From Hevea brasiliensis (Eukaryota; Streptophyta; Magnoliopsida; Malpighiales; Euphorbiaceae): a stretch of DNA of 64,000 bases. The notes beneath the pieces are model-generated. The model saw nothing but the letters and a program-made list of their open reading frames with translations. It searched no databases and was not told where the DNA came from. The position numbers and the translations under genes are program-made. This document shows positions 23,871 through 35,050 of the stretch, in pieces; position 1 is the first letter of the stretch; each line of letters opens with the position of its first letter. The stretch spans positions 77,365,652 through 77,429,651 of the forward strand of contig NC_079496.1 in the NCBI RefSeq assembly GCF_030052815.1, read 5' to 3'.

Positions 23871-26618
23871 AAAGAGTGGAGATGGAAAAGGTCAATAATA
23901 GTAAAAATAAGGGTTTTTTTTTTTTTTGTTTTTGCTAAAATGTGGATCACTTCATTAGATAGCCAAAAAATTGAAGGTCAATAACCGATGATTTTTATGA
24001 AATGAGAAAGGAAATAAAAAAATAAATATGTATTTTTATAATATATTTCAATTTTTAATATGTTTATTTTAATATAATATATAATTAATTCTAAAAAGAA
24101 AAATAATTGAAACAAAAACAAAGGTATTCATATTTATTTTTTAGTATATAATAATGCATATAAAAAACTTATTAGAGCTTTACCTTATTAAAGATTTTAT
24201 TAATAAAATTTAATTTATAAATTTAATATAAATTAAATTTATTAATTTAAAGTTAAATGATAATCCCAGCAAAGTATGCCTTGATTATCAGCATGTTATT
24301 CCCCTCCATGATCAACATCCAACAAGCAATTTAATTTACTCATTAGTAGCGATTACCAATTAGATTTTTGTTTCATTAGAAAGGGAAGTATATGGCTGGC
24401 TAGATTGATTCCCATTATATAATAGTGTGCCCTACTATTAAAAAGCTTGGAAGAAACTAATAGAATTTTTTTAGAGGTTAGACTTAGAATTAGGTTGACA
24501 TCCTTTGCAAAAACAACAAAGGCAAGCAGCCTTACTAAAGAGTTTCATCCATAAAAATAATTTTTTAAAATAAAAGCCACAAACATATAATATCAATCAA
24601 GAAATGAGAGTACTATGAAATTGAAGGCCACAAATAGATTTTATCAGTAAATAAAGGAGTCTTATCATTAATAATCAATCATTTGACAAAGAAATTTAAA
24701 ATAATGCCCTTGATATACATGCTAAAATCCACAATATTTAACCAAATAAAGGGGTCATGCATAGATGAAAAAAAAATAATGATAAAGGGTCATGTATAGC
24801 AATGTATGGCCACCCAAAAACAGTAAGTAATTGTTAAGTCCAATGGTAGTCTTAATTCCTTACGCCATGCAGATTACAAATAATACAGAATTTGATTAAA
24901 GTATATGCAAATAATATAATAAAAATGGAAATTAATTATACAGTATGAAGCAAAATGACACTGACCTTAGCTTTTATCAGTAGCTTATCCGTGCATAATA
25001 GATACTACTTCAAGGTATAATCTTCGGGGGTACCCAAAGCTGCCTTAGTAGCCTTTAAAAGTTAAAGAAGGGGAAATATATATAAAAAGTTAATAAATTA
25101 AGTAGACTAGATTAAAGTTCAAAAAAGTATGAATTTTATAACTATTTAATTATGTCATACATGTTAATAAAATTAAAGGAATTTTATTACTATTTAGTTA
25201 TGCTATTATTTCTAATAATCATAAATGTTAATAAAAATAAATCATTTTAACATTTTTTTTTTTATATTGTTCCATAGATAACAATACAAATATCCCTTTA
25301 AACTAGCTTTTTTATCTAGCTTTTCATGAGAGTAATCCAAAAACCTAACTGATGATGAATTCTATCCTGTGAATTTGGAAACTTATTATCAAAACATAAA
25401 CTTATGTACACTACAACAGCACAAATAGTCCCTTAGTACAAATGCTATTCTTTCTTCGCAATCTAAAAGGAGAATGGTGTATATGAAACAAAATGAATGT
25501 GAATTTATATTTCAAATCAAAACTAAATGAAAATTAGCTTTATGCTTAAATTAAAATATAATATAACATGCTAATAAAAAAAAAGAGTGCAAGTTTCTTA
25601 TTCATGTTTATATGAGTATAAATATCCATGTATAAACAATCTCTTTGATATAGTATCTCTACAAAGATGTGTTCAATTACAAACAAGGGAAAAAGAGGAA
25701 GGGGGAATTCGCCAACCAAATTGAATGCAAAGCTTATAATTATTAATCGAAGAGGCCAATAGCAGTAAATAGATGGAGTTCATCAGCTATATGTTTATGC
25801 AAATGCATGCAGAACATGAGATTTTATAAAACTTTAGAAGAAAGAAATTAGGAAGGATAATTTAATATAATATGTACTATTAACAAATCCCAAAAAGCTA
25901 ATCAAATATCCAACATATCTCTTGCAGCAACATCTTTCAAAGGAATTAAATATGAAAAAAAAAAAAAAAAACAGAGTATGCAAAACTAAACCAACTAGTC
26001 ATAATCAAAAGAGCCAATTGTTAGGATGAACAAAATGTGCTTCTGAGCAATACAAGCATGTGAACATGTGTTTGCACTGACATTTGCTGTAAGAAGTTTG
26101 GGAATAGGCCTATTTATCTAACTTATGATAAGACCCTATAAATTTGGTCTTTCCAAAGAGTATCCAAGAGATAGAAAGTTGAGATTAAATGTGAGAAAAT
26201 ATAAGGCCAATGCAAATAAATTATAGTAGAAAGCTAAATACATGTGAACTGAATTAATAATTGAATAATGACTATTAATAAAATACCACAAAAAATCTCA
26301 GTGAGCTATTTTAGATATAAACATATTTGATTAGAAAAGTATTAATGACTGAAAAACAACACCCACACCAATCCAAATGCTAAAGAACTAATTATGCCAA
26401 TCATGTAGACAACTTGTTTAAAGAAAGTAAATATGGGTCATACCCAAAAATATGAAAGGCAAACATATCAGCTTGCAGATTGCATTTGAACTTAGTACTA
26501 AAAAATATATATATTTCAGAATACATCATTAAATTACCCAAATATCATAAAACAAATGGAAGTTATGATTAGGTCCCTTATTTCAGATGTAGTGGTATTT
26601 CTAACCTGTGAGATGAAG
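23564..26618. other. AT-rich upstream non-coding part of the CACTA transposon
   Basis: About 3 kb lie upstream of the TNP2 start on the minus strand. The sequence is rich in A and T with homopolymer runs and no readable coding frame. I infer that it holds the transposon's 5' untranslated and subterminal region, because it is bounded by TNP2 on one side and, across E2, by the CACTA terminus. I could not identify a promoter with confidence. Confidence 0.5.
23813..23868. repeat. (ATT)n microsatellite
   Basis: About 18 uninterrupted ATT units. It should be highly variable in length between individuals. Confidence 0.95.
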
Positions 26619-26623
26619 GAAAA
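26619..26623. repeat. Target site duplication of E2 (GAAAA), left copy
   Basis: GAAAA precedes the TG end of E2 and recurs at 38731-38735. Confidence 0.9.
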
Positions 26624-29600
26624 TGTAACACCCCTAAGTTCGGTAGTGCGTTCTACTACTCCGGTGACCAGTGTTGTCCGGACAGCTAGGATGCCTAGAA
26701 CCGTACTTCAATATGAGTGAGGAGACATAAAATAATGAAATACAAGAAAAGAAAGTACAAGAAAAACAAAGGAAAAATGATAGCAAAGAAATGTGACCAA
26801 GTTAAGCAGTAGAAAACCCTAGCGATGGGTGGCCTTGCAGGAAGTCACGGCGTGGACCGTTGACTAGCCCTGGACTGCGGGGAACCCTGGAAAACATTTT
26901 TAGGACATAAATAGAACCTTATTGAAGAATTAATCTCATTAGAAAGATTAAAGAAAAATTAAATAAATAGTACAAAGAAAAGTGAGAAATCGAAAAACAG
27001 ACAAAACCCGGTAATACCGAAAAATCGGGAACGTAACCCGAACAGGGGCATTATGGTCATTTGACACCCCGAATTGTATTTTGACCTAAATGTCCATTAA
27101 AAATAAATAGTATTACACTTAGAAAATAAAATGAAAAATTAAATTGGTGGTACCTAAAATAAATAGTGGAAATTAAGGGTTTAATGTGGAATTAAGGGAA
27201 ATTAAGTTTATTAAATGATTAAATGGTGTGAGTGGACCACTAAGAATTATAAAATGGGTTAAATATAATCATAAGTGGGCAGATTCCTCCCACTAAAACA
27301 TCATCTTCTTCAATTTTTCAACCATGCCGTAGCAAGCTCCCTAAGAAATCCTCCATAGCCATTTTTCATGCAAGCTTTCTTATCTCCCCATTTTCAACTC
27401 CAATCCCTTAAGTAGCTTTATGAAAAATGGTCTACACATCACAAGGAAGATATTGATACCAATTTTGGGAAGTTTAAGAAAGGTTTAACAAGCTCCAAGC
27501 ATAAGGTAAGTTCATAATTTTGAGAATTTCTTTGTTAAAGTTTATGTGCATGTTATGGGTATTAGTTTGGTGAAGGAAAATTTTGAGTTTGATGGGTTAT
27601 TGTTGTTGTCATTTTGGACAGCCATGGTCACGTTTTTGATGAGGAAATTGTGCATATAATTGTTGAGAAATAATGTTGTTCATGGTGATTTAGTAACCTA
27701 GTGATTTAATGCATGTATATATGGTGAATTATACACTTTGATGGAAATTAACTTATGGTACGGCAATGTGATGTTGATAAGTGATTTGTGGCAGCTTGTG
27801 GACACTTGAGAAAGGGTGTATATTGAAGGAAGTGTGGGCAGCATATTGACCTAGAAGGATTGATGTTAAATATGTAAATTAAAGTTGTAAAGTGTATGTA
27901 ATGTTTGTGGTGTTTAGGGGTAATTGTAATGGTACTTAGAATTGTGATTGTGAATGATAATTGGTGTGTTGATGGTGATTGGAATCTGCCCAAAATAATG
28001 CAAAGGTAATGTAGAAAATGTTGTTGGTAATGTGCCAAAACAGTTTGGTAGGGTATGGAAGTGAACCTTGCAAAGGTAAGTGTGTGTTTGAAGTTTGGGT
28101 GTGTAATGCATAGTGAGGGCAGTGTATATTTTGGCCTATAACCTTGAATGTAACCTTAATTAGTATGAGACCAATTTGAGGTGAAACTAGGCACAAAATG
28201 TGCCAACTTTCATTGAGAAACCATGCCAAAATTCTGCTTGCAAGGTGACCTAAAAATTTGACCAATTCGGATTAGATGCAATTAGGACCTGAAAAATGAC
28301 CAATTGGGCAGCAGTGAGTTTTTAGGCCATAACTCACTCAAACCAGGTCCAATTGACCTGAAATTTTGACCAAGAATAGTTAAGACCCATACCTACAAGT
28401 CTTATGAAGACACCAAAGCCCAGAAATGACCATAAGCAAGTCAAACAACTTGCACAAGTTCGGGTCCAAAAACTGGCCGAACCAGAATTGACCAATTTGA
28501 CCTAAAATTGACCTAAAATGGTACCATTTGACCAGCAATAGTGTAATGACCATAACTTGGTCTACTTAACTCGGATTGACCTGAAATTTTGCACCGCGTG
28601 CAATAAGACCTAGATCTACAAGTTTGTAGTTTCGACCGAGACCCGAAAACCGATGGAACTAGATCGTCCGGTTAGGTCAAACCAGTGTTCCGGAATCCAG
28701 CAATTTGCATTAAAATGCACTAAGCAAGGAAATGACTTTGGTAAAACATACCAAACCTAAAACCCTATCGAATATGACATATTAACGACACTAAAACCTA
28801 AATTACCTAAATCGCAACGAGGGTCGGTATATTAAGTGATTAAGTGAATAATTGAGTTCAGTGCATTATTTACCAAACCCTATCGATAGAGATAGTTTAA
28901 TTTGGTACTGAAACACTTCAAATTGTGTTTCTCAGTTAACAAGGACTCAGCAAAAGGGAAAGAAATACTGAGTCAAGACCAGGAGACAAATATCATTGGT
29001 TTGTGCACAACAACTGTTTCTTTTGAATTATTTTCAATGGAAATAAATATTGATTATTTGTATATCATTATTTTAAATTGTGGAAATGTGTTTGAGGAAT
29101 ATTTATTGATTGAAAAATATTGTGAATAGTTTGAAACTGTGAAAAATGGTTTGAATGACATTGATGGATACTTATTGATTAAAAAGCATTAGAAATGGTT
29201 TGAAACCACAGCTATCATGTATATTGATTGTATTCCTCTCTAGCTTGTCTAGTGGGATGAATTGAATTCCCTCTCTGGCTGAAGTGTTGAGGTGTGTGCC
29301 TGTTGAGGACGAATAGAATGAGTACTCATATTTTTGCTAGCTAGCCATGTTATTCCTCATTAGTCATCGACTTTTGGGATGAATCGAATACCTCATTAGC
29401 CATCGGCTTTTGGGATGAATTGAATTATGGATCATGATTAAGCTGTGTGTGATTTATTGATGTGTATTGTGAGATTGTGAAATGGATTTAAACTCTCATT
29501 GACATATCTTGTCTTTTGAATTCAAACTGATCGACTTATGGAAAATTATTGTGATATTGAGAAATGGAGTTTAAATTCTTGTTGACAATTATTGTCTTGA

Positions 29601-30312
29601 ATTTAATTATGATTTTAAGTATCCACTATTTACATGACTTATGAATTGTGATTTAAATTGGATTTGGTTAATGTTGTGCACCATGAGACATTGTCTCAAT
29701 GATAGCTTTATTCTTATGCGAGTAGAGAGATAAACAGAGCGTGAGACTAGTGCATATACATCCAGAGGATTACACGGTATATTGAGTATACCGCTTTTGC
29801 TTTTGTCTTGTAATGTATGACCTTTGTATGTACATATTGTATTTGGTTTTGAGCAGTTGTAAATTAAATTAAATTGTACTTGAAGTTGTAAATTAATTAT
29901 GAGTGTTTTGGATTGTAAAAGTTGTATTATATTTCCTTATCTCAGACTTTGAAAAATTTCTATGGAATTGAATTGATGAATTGTTGTGTTGAGAAATGTA
30001 TTGAAGTTGAGATTTGGAAAATTATAGAAGTGCTTTTACTGAGTTTTACAAGAACTGTTTTATCCAAAATACAGATGGCACCTTCCCAAAAATTTTACAG
30101 AAATTACAAATAAATCAAATGAGTTAGTTGTTTCACCTCAGTTCACCAAAGTTTTAAACACATGTAAATAGTGCTCACCACTGTAAAAGAATTAAGAAAA
30201 GTTTTTAAAATCCCTTGTAGTGTATTTAATGGGTTATCAGTAGACGGAGTTGGTAATTCATTAGGTATACTACGGGATCATGTTATGCCTTACAGAGGGA
30301 TAAGGTGTGACA
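26624..30312 (+). repeat. E2 5' LTR
   Basis: TGTAACACCC... to ...GGTGTGACA. It matches 35051-38730 very closely over long stretches but differs strongly in short blocks, for example 26810-26850 and 27160-27290. Long open frames on the minus strand (27748-28265) are repeated at the same place in the other LTR and are LTR sequence rather than genes. Confidence 0.95.
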
Positions 30313-30320
30313 TGTTTTAG

Positions 30321-30332
30321 TGGTATCAGAGC
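30321..30332 (+). other. E2 primer binding site, initiator tRNA-Met
   Basis: TGGTATCAGAGC, eight bases after the LTR end at 30312. Confidence 0.93.
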
Positions 30333-30499
30333 AAAGTTTTTAAATTCCGTTTTCACCTGTTAATTGAATGTTCTTTCTGCATAGTACAACTGCTCAATAT
30401 CATTGTTTGATACATACTTACATTCTGATATAAATATGCACTAACGAGGGTGAATATTCTTGTGTTATTGTTCAGAAAGCTAAGATCCTCGCATTGAAT

Positions 30500-31655
30500 A
30501 TGGAAGAGGGTGATCGTTGATCGATCGATCTATTGAGGTGAGTGCAAGGGGATGCCCAGTGTACAAAATGTCGGTGGTTCACACGGCCCTGCGATCTGCG
30601 ATTTCTGCTCGATTCGCTCGGCGAGATGGCTGCAATATTCCAACAAATGGCTGGTAATGCACCTACTCAAGTCCCAATTCAGACACCCGTGGTACAACCA
30701 CAGTCTCCTACGAGACAGTATGATAAATTGATGAAGTATGGGGCTCTGAGTTCAAGGGACGATAGATCCTCTAGAAGGTGAGCAGTGGTTAGAGAGGATG
30801 GATAGGGTGTTCAAGAAACTTCATTGTGCAGAGGAGCTCGGACTTGAATACTCGGTATCCTTACTACAAGGGGATGCTTATGGTGGTGGAAAACCATTCC
30901 CCACGATGCAGTAGAACTGCGATCTTGACTGGAATGACTTCCTCGGGAATTGAGAAATACATCCACGATGCTTATGTAGACCGAAGCTACAAGAATTCTT
31001 AAGTTTGAAAGCAGAGGCGGATCGGTGGTGAGTATGAAGAGAATTTTCCGCCTTAGCCATTATGCGGTGAGTCTACTCTCTACCAGCGGGGAGAGATGCA
31101 AGAGGTTTGAAAGCGGCTTGAAGCCCGATGTCAGTACAAGTGCTCGGCTTCAAACACACTAACTTCTCCGAACTTGTTTCTCAAGCCCTAGAGTTGGAAA
31201 GAGTTGAGTTTGAGGCTGCTCCTGAGAAGAAGAGGTCAGAGAAGGCAGAGAAAGAGGGAAAATCAGTAGATCAGAGTTCCAGTGGTCATACTGGAAAGAG
31301 GAAGAACTATGGGGGACATGGCGGAGGTGGCAAGAAATCTGGTAGGGAAGACATTCGGACAGAGACCTCCCCTATCAGTCGTGAGTACGAAGTTCCTATC
31401 CTCCCGCCAATGTGAAACTTGTGGAAAGAATCATGGTGGAATCTGTTACAAGGCTATTGGAGCTGTTATAGCGTGGAGGCACGGACACTTTGCCAAGGAC
31501 TGCACCGATGTCGCAGAGTTGGACCACCTCCTACTGCTGCGAAGAAGGTCGATTGAGCCACTGTCACGAAGCTCACAACCACCTAGCGAGGTAGAGGCGG
31601 GGTAGAGGTAACCTGACGGCAGCGAGCACGATAAAACAATCGAGCAAGGCGGTGC
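30500..31655 (+). pseudogene. gag: E2 gag, multiply frameshifted
   Basis: ATG at 30500 (MEEGD) matches the E1 start, but the frame breaks within about ten codons. Recognisable pieces are 30620-30780 (AIFQQMAGNAPTQVPIQTP, LMKYGA), 31128-31415 (LGFKHTNFSELVSQALELER, then the Lys/Gly-rich linker) and 31400-31500 (RQCETCGKNHGGICYKA). The CCHC knuckle region at about 31455-31500 reads VIAWRHGHFAKDC, so two Cys are missing relative to E1. Most breaks coincide with lost A or T between C and G. Confidence 0.85.
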
Positions 31656-31659
31656 TCGG

Positions 31660-32202
31660 TCAGTCTATGCCATGAGACAGAGAAGAGGCGAGACATCCGA
31701 TGTTGTGGCTGGTACCTTCTCAACTTTTAACCAGAATGTATTTGTGCTATTTGATCCGGGTTCTACCCATTCTTATGTGAGTGCTAGCATCATTGATTGC
31801 ATTGCTGTTCCATGTACAAAAATGGACTTTGAGGTGCTAGTAACAAGTCCGCTAGGACAGCAGGTTAATAGGATGTATAGAGATTGCCCTTTGGTGATCC
31901 AAGGACACACTTTCCTGTCTGATCTCATTGAAATGCCCTTCAGAGATTATGATATCATCTTGGGCATGGATTGGTTAGCTAGGCATCATGCCATGATTGA
32001 CTGTAGACTGAAGACAGTCACTTTTGGTCTCCCTCAGTACAGTGATGTGGTGATACATGGGGAGAGGCAGCTATTGCCATCCAACATCATTTCGGCTGCA
32101 CTAGCCAGAAAAATGATCAGAAAAGGGTGTGAAGCATACTTGGCACATGTGGTAGACACCCAAGTGGGAGTCGGCATTGAAGGACATCCCTACGATACAT
32201 GA
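31660..32202 (+). pseudogene. E2 aspartic protease region, readable
   Basis: One open frame, 31672-32202, covers the retropepsin-like domain. It has VLFDPGSTHSYVSAS with the catalytic Asp present (GAT at 31753-31755), then CTKMDFEVLVTSPLG, RDYDIILGMDWLARHH and [18 protein letters not shown]. It is part of the gag-pol polyprotein, not a separate gene; the ends of the open frame are set by frameshifts on either side. It is the best preserved part of E2. Confidence 0.85.
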
Positions 32203-33600
32203 CTTTCCATATGTGTTTCTGATGAATTGCAGGGATTACCTCGGAAGAGAAGTGCGATTTGAAATTAATGTTCTGCCTGGTGTGGATCCAATCTCCATAA
32301 CGCCATACAGAATGGCACCAGTAGAGTTGAAGGAGTTGAAGATACAGTTACAAGAATTACTTGAAAAGGGCTTCATCCGCCCTAGTGTGTCACCTTGGGG
32401 AGCACCAGTGTTGTTTGTTAAGAAGAAGGATGGTACTCTCCGCTTATGCATTGACTACAGGCAGTTGAATAGGGTGACAATAAAGAACAGATATCCATTG
32501 CCTCGCATTGATGATACATTCGATCGATTGAAAGGGTGCAGATATTCTCCAAAATTGATTTGCGATCTGGTTATCATCGATTGAAGGTGCAAGAGCGAGT
32601 ATTCCAAAAGCGCTTTGAGAACTTCGGTATGGCCACTATGAGTTTCTAGTAATGCCATTCGGGTTAACAAATGCTCCACCGCTTTTATGGATCGATGAAC
32701 ACTATCTTGGACCATATCTTGATCAATTTGTGGTGGTGTTTATTGATGACATTTTGATATACTCGAGGAGTGCGGAGGAGCATGATAGACATCTGCGGAT
32801 TATCTGCAGACTTTAAGGAGAAAGCGATTTACGCCAAATTGTCGAAATGTGAATTTTGGTGAAGGAAATCTCCTTTTTGGGACATGTTGTGTCATTTGAA
32901 GGGATCAAGGTAGATTCGGCAAGGTAGAAGCTATCCTTAATTGGAAGCGCCGGGAACATCACGAGAAATTCGCGATTTTAGGTTTAGCTGGATATTACCG
33001 TCGGTTTGTGAAGGGGTTTTCTATGTTATCTTCTCCATTGACCAAGCTGCCGGAAGGATGTGAAATTTGGTGGACCGATAAATGCCAAAGTTTTGATGAG
33101 TTGAAGAAGTGCTTAAGCGAAGCTCAGTTCTCACTTTACCTACTCGGGTAAAGAATACACGCTTTATAGTGATGCTTCTCACAATGGGTTAGGCTGTGTA
33201 TCGATGCAAGATCGAATGTCATTGCTTATGCATCACGCCAATTGAAACCGCATGAGAGGAACTACCCAACACATGATGGAGTTAGCGGCTATTGTTTTTG
33301 CTCTAAAGATGCGAGACACTATCGTATGGAGAGAAATGCTACATTTTCACAGATCACAAGAGCTTGAAGTACTTAGGTACCGAAGGAATTGAATTTGAGG
33401 CGGAGGAGATGGTTAGAACTTATTAAAGATTATGATTGCTTAATAGACTATCAGCCGGGGAAAGCAAATGTGGTGGTGGCGCCTTAAGTCGCAAGACTAT
33501 GGCAAGTCTCGAGTTTCTCCTTTGTCCATGGTGTATGAATTGAAAGCACTGACATGCCGTTTAGAGGTTGATGATGAGGGACGATGTAGTTGCTTGGCAT
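32177..33600 (+). pseudogene. E2 reverse transcriptase and RNase H, frameshifted
   Basis: 32177-32584 reads cleanly through [35 protein letters not shown] and [12 protein letters not shown], then slips near 32540. Later motifs are visible in shifting frames: [23 protein letters not shown] coding at 32710-32765 with both catalytic Asp codons (32745-32750), the RT thumb region at 32870-33010, and RNase H with [10 protein letters not shown] (33160-33200) and ALSRK (33478-33500). The Asp pair kept here shows that E1's His is a change in E1. Confidence 0.85.
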
Positions 33601-35003
33601 GTACGGCCGGTGTTGATTGATCGGTCGAGAATGGCTGCAGTGATGAAAAATATCGGAAGCTCTTGAAAGAAGTTCGTGAGGCAAGAAACCTGAATTCTCT
33701 GTGAGAGATGATGGTTTATTGCTACATCGAAGCGAATGTGCGTTCCTAGTGATGTGGAACCGAGGCAGATCATTATGAAGGAAGCACATGAGTCTCCATT
33801 TGCTATGCACCACTGGTGGAACCAAAATGTACAGAGGGTTGAAAGAACATTCTTGGTGGATGGGCATGAAAGAGATATAGCTGAATTCGTTTCCAAATGC
33901 CTAACTTGTCGCAAGTAAAGGCGAGAACATCAAGTTCGGTGGTTTGTTACATCCTTTGTCGATGCAGTGGAAATGGGAGCGAATAACTATGGATTTTGTT
34001 ACAGACTTCCAAGGACACGAGTAGTCATGATGCATTATGGGTTATAGTTGTGATTGACTAAGTCCGCTCACTTTTGCCGATTCGGATGGACTATAGCACG
34101 GAAAGATTGGCGGATTGTACATATATGAGATTGTAAAGCGCATGGAGTGCGTATCAATTGTGTGCAGAGATCCTAGGTTCACTTCTAGATTAGGGTAGTC
34201 TTGAGAGAGCCCTAGGAACTAGATTGAACTTCAAACAAAGATTCCACCCACAGACAGATGGCGATCCGAGAGGGTTATTCGGACATTGGAGGATATGCTA
34301 CGGGCTTGCGTGATTGAATTTGAAGGTAGTTGGGATACACACTTGCCTTTGATTGAGTTTGCTTATAACAACGGCTACCAATCAAGCATTGGGATGCCTC
34401 CATATGAAGCTTTATATGGCGAGAAAGTGCGAACTCCCTTATGTTGGGATGAAGTAGGTGAAAGGAAGATGATTGGGCGGAGATTGTCCACAGACAGAGG
34501 AAAAGATCAGTTGATTAGAGATAGACTCAAGGCTGCATCGGACCGAGAAGTCCTATGTTGATCGAAAGAAGAGCTATTGAGTATACGATGGGTGATAAGG
34601 TATTCCTCAAAGTTTCTCCTTGGAAGAGGATTATGAGATTTGGCGAGAAAGGGGAAGCGAGTCCTCGTTTCATCGGACCGTATGAAGTTACGGAAAGAGT
34701 GGGTCCCTTGGCATACCGGTTGGCATTACCTCGAGCTAGCAAGGATACAGTGTCTTCCATGTGTCCATGTTAAGGAGGTGCAGATCGGACCCATCTCATG
34801 TACTATCGATTGAAGAGATTGAAGTAAATCCGGACCTCTCATATGAGGAAGAACCCATAAAAATTACGCTTATGAGGTGAAACAGTGAGGAACAAGCAGA
34901 TACACTGGTTAAAGTCTTTGTGGAACCATCATTCAGGCCAGGAAGCAACTTGGGAACGTGAAGAGGATATGAGGAGACAGCACCCACAGCTGTTCAGAGA
35001 CTA
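33600..35003 (+). pseudogene. int: E2 integrase, frameshifted
   Basis: Pieces in order are the zinc-binding domain (33736-33918, MCVPSDVEPRQIIMKEAHE to CLTCRK), the catalytic core (33950-34330, broken around both Asp motifs; HPQTDG is readable near 34245), 34286-34560 (LEDMLRACVIEFEGSWDTH, SSIGMPPYEALYG), and the C-terminal domain (34555-34773, GDKVFLKVSPWKR). The chromodomain-like tail ends with a TAA near 35003. The order equals E1's. Confidence 0.85.
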
Positions 35004-35035
35004 ATGCCAGGTAAAATTTCGAGACGAAATTTATT

Positions 35036-35050
35036 TAAGGGGGGGAGAAT
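35036..35050 (+). other. E2 polypurine tract
   Basis: AAGGGGGGGAGAAT runs directly into the TG of the 3' LTR at 35051. Confidence 0.85.

Noticed and set aside
27748..28265. Overlapping minus-strand open frames of 65-109 codons, repeated at 36173-36536
   Set aside because: They lie inside the two E2 LTRs at the same place, are rich in His, Thr and Ile from biased base composition, and show no domain. Repetition comes from LTR duplication, not from selection.
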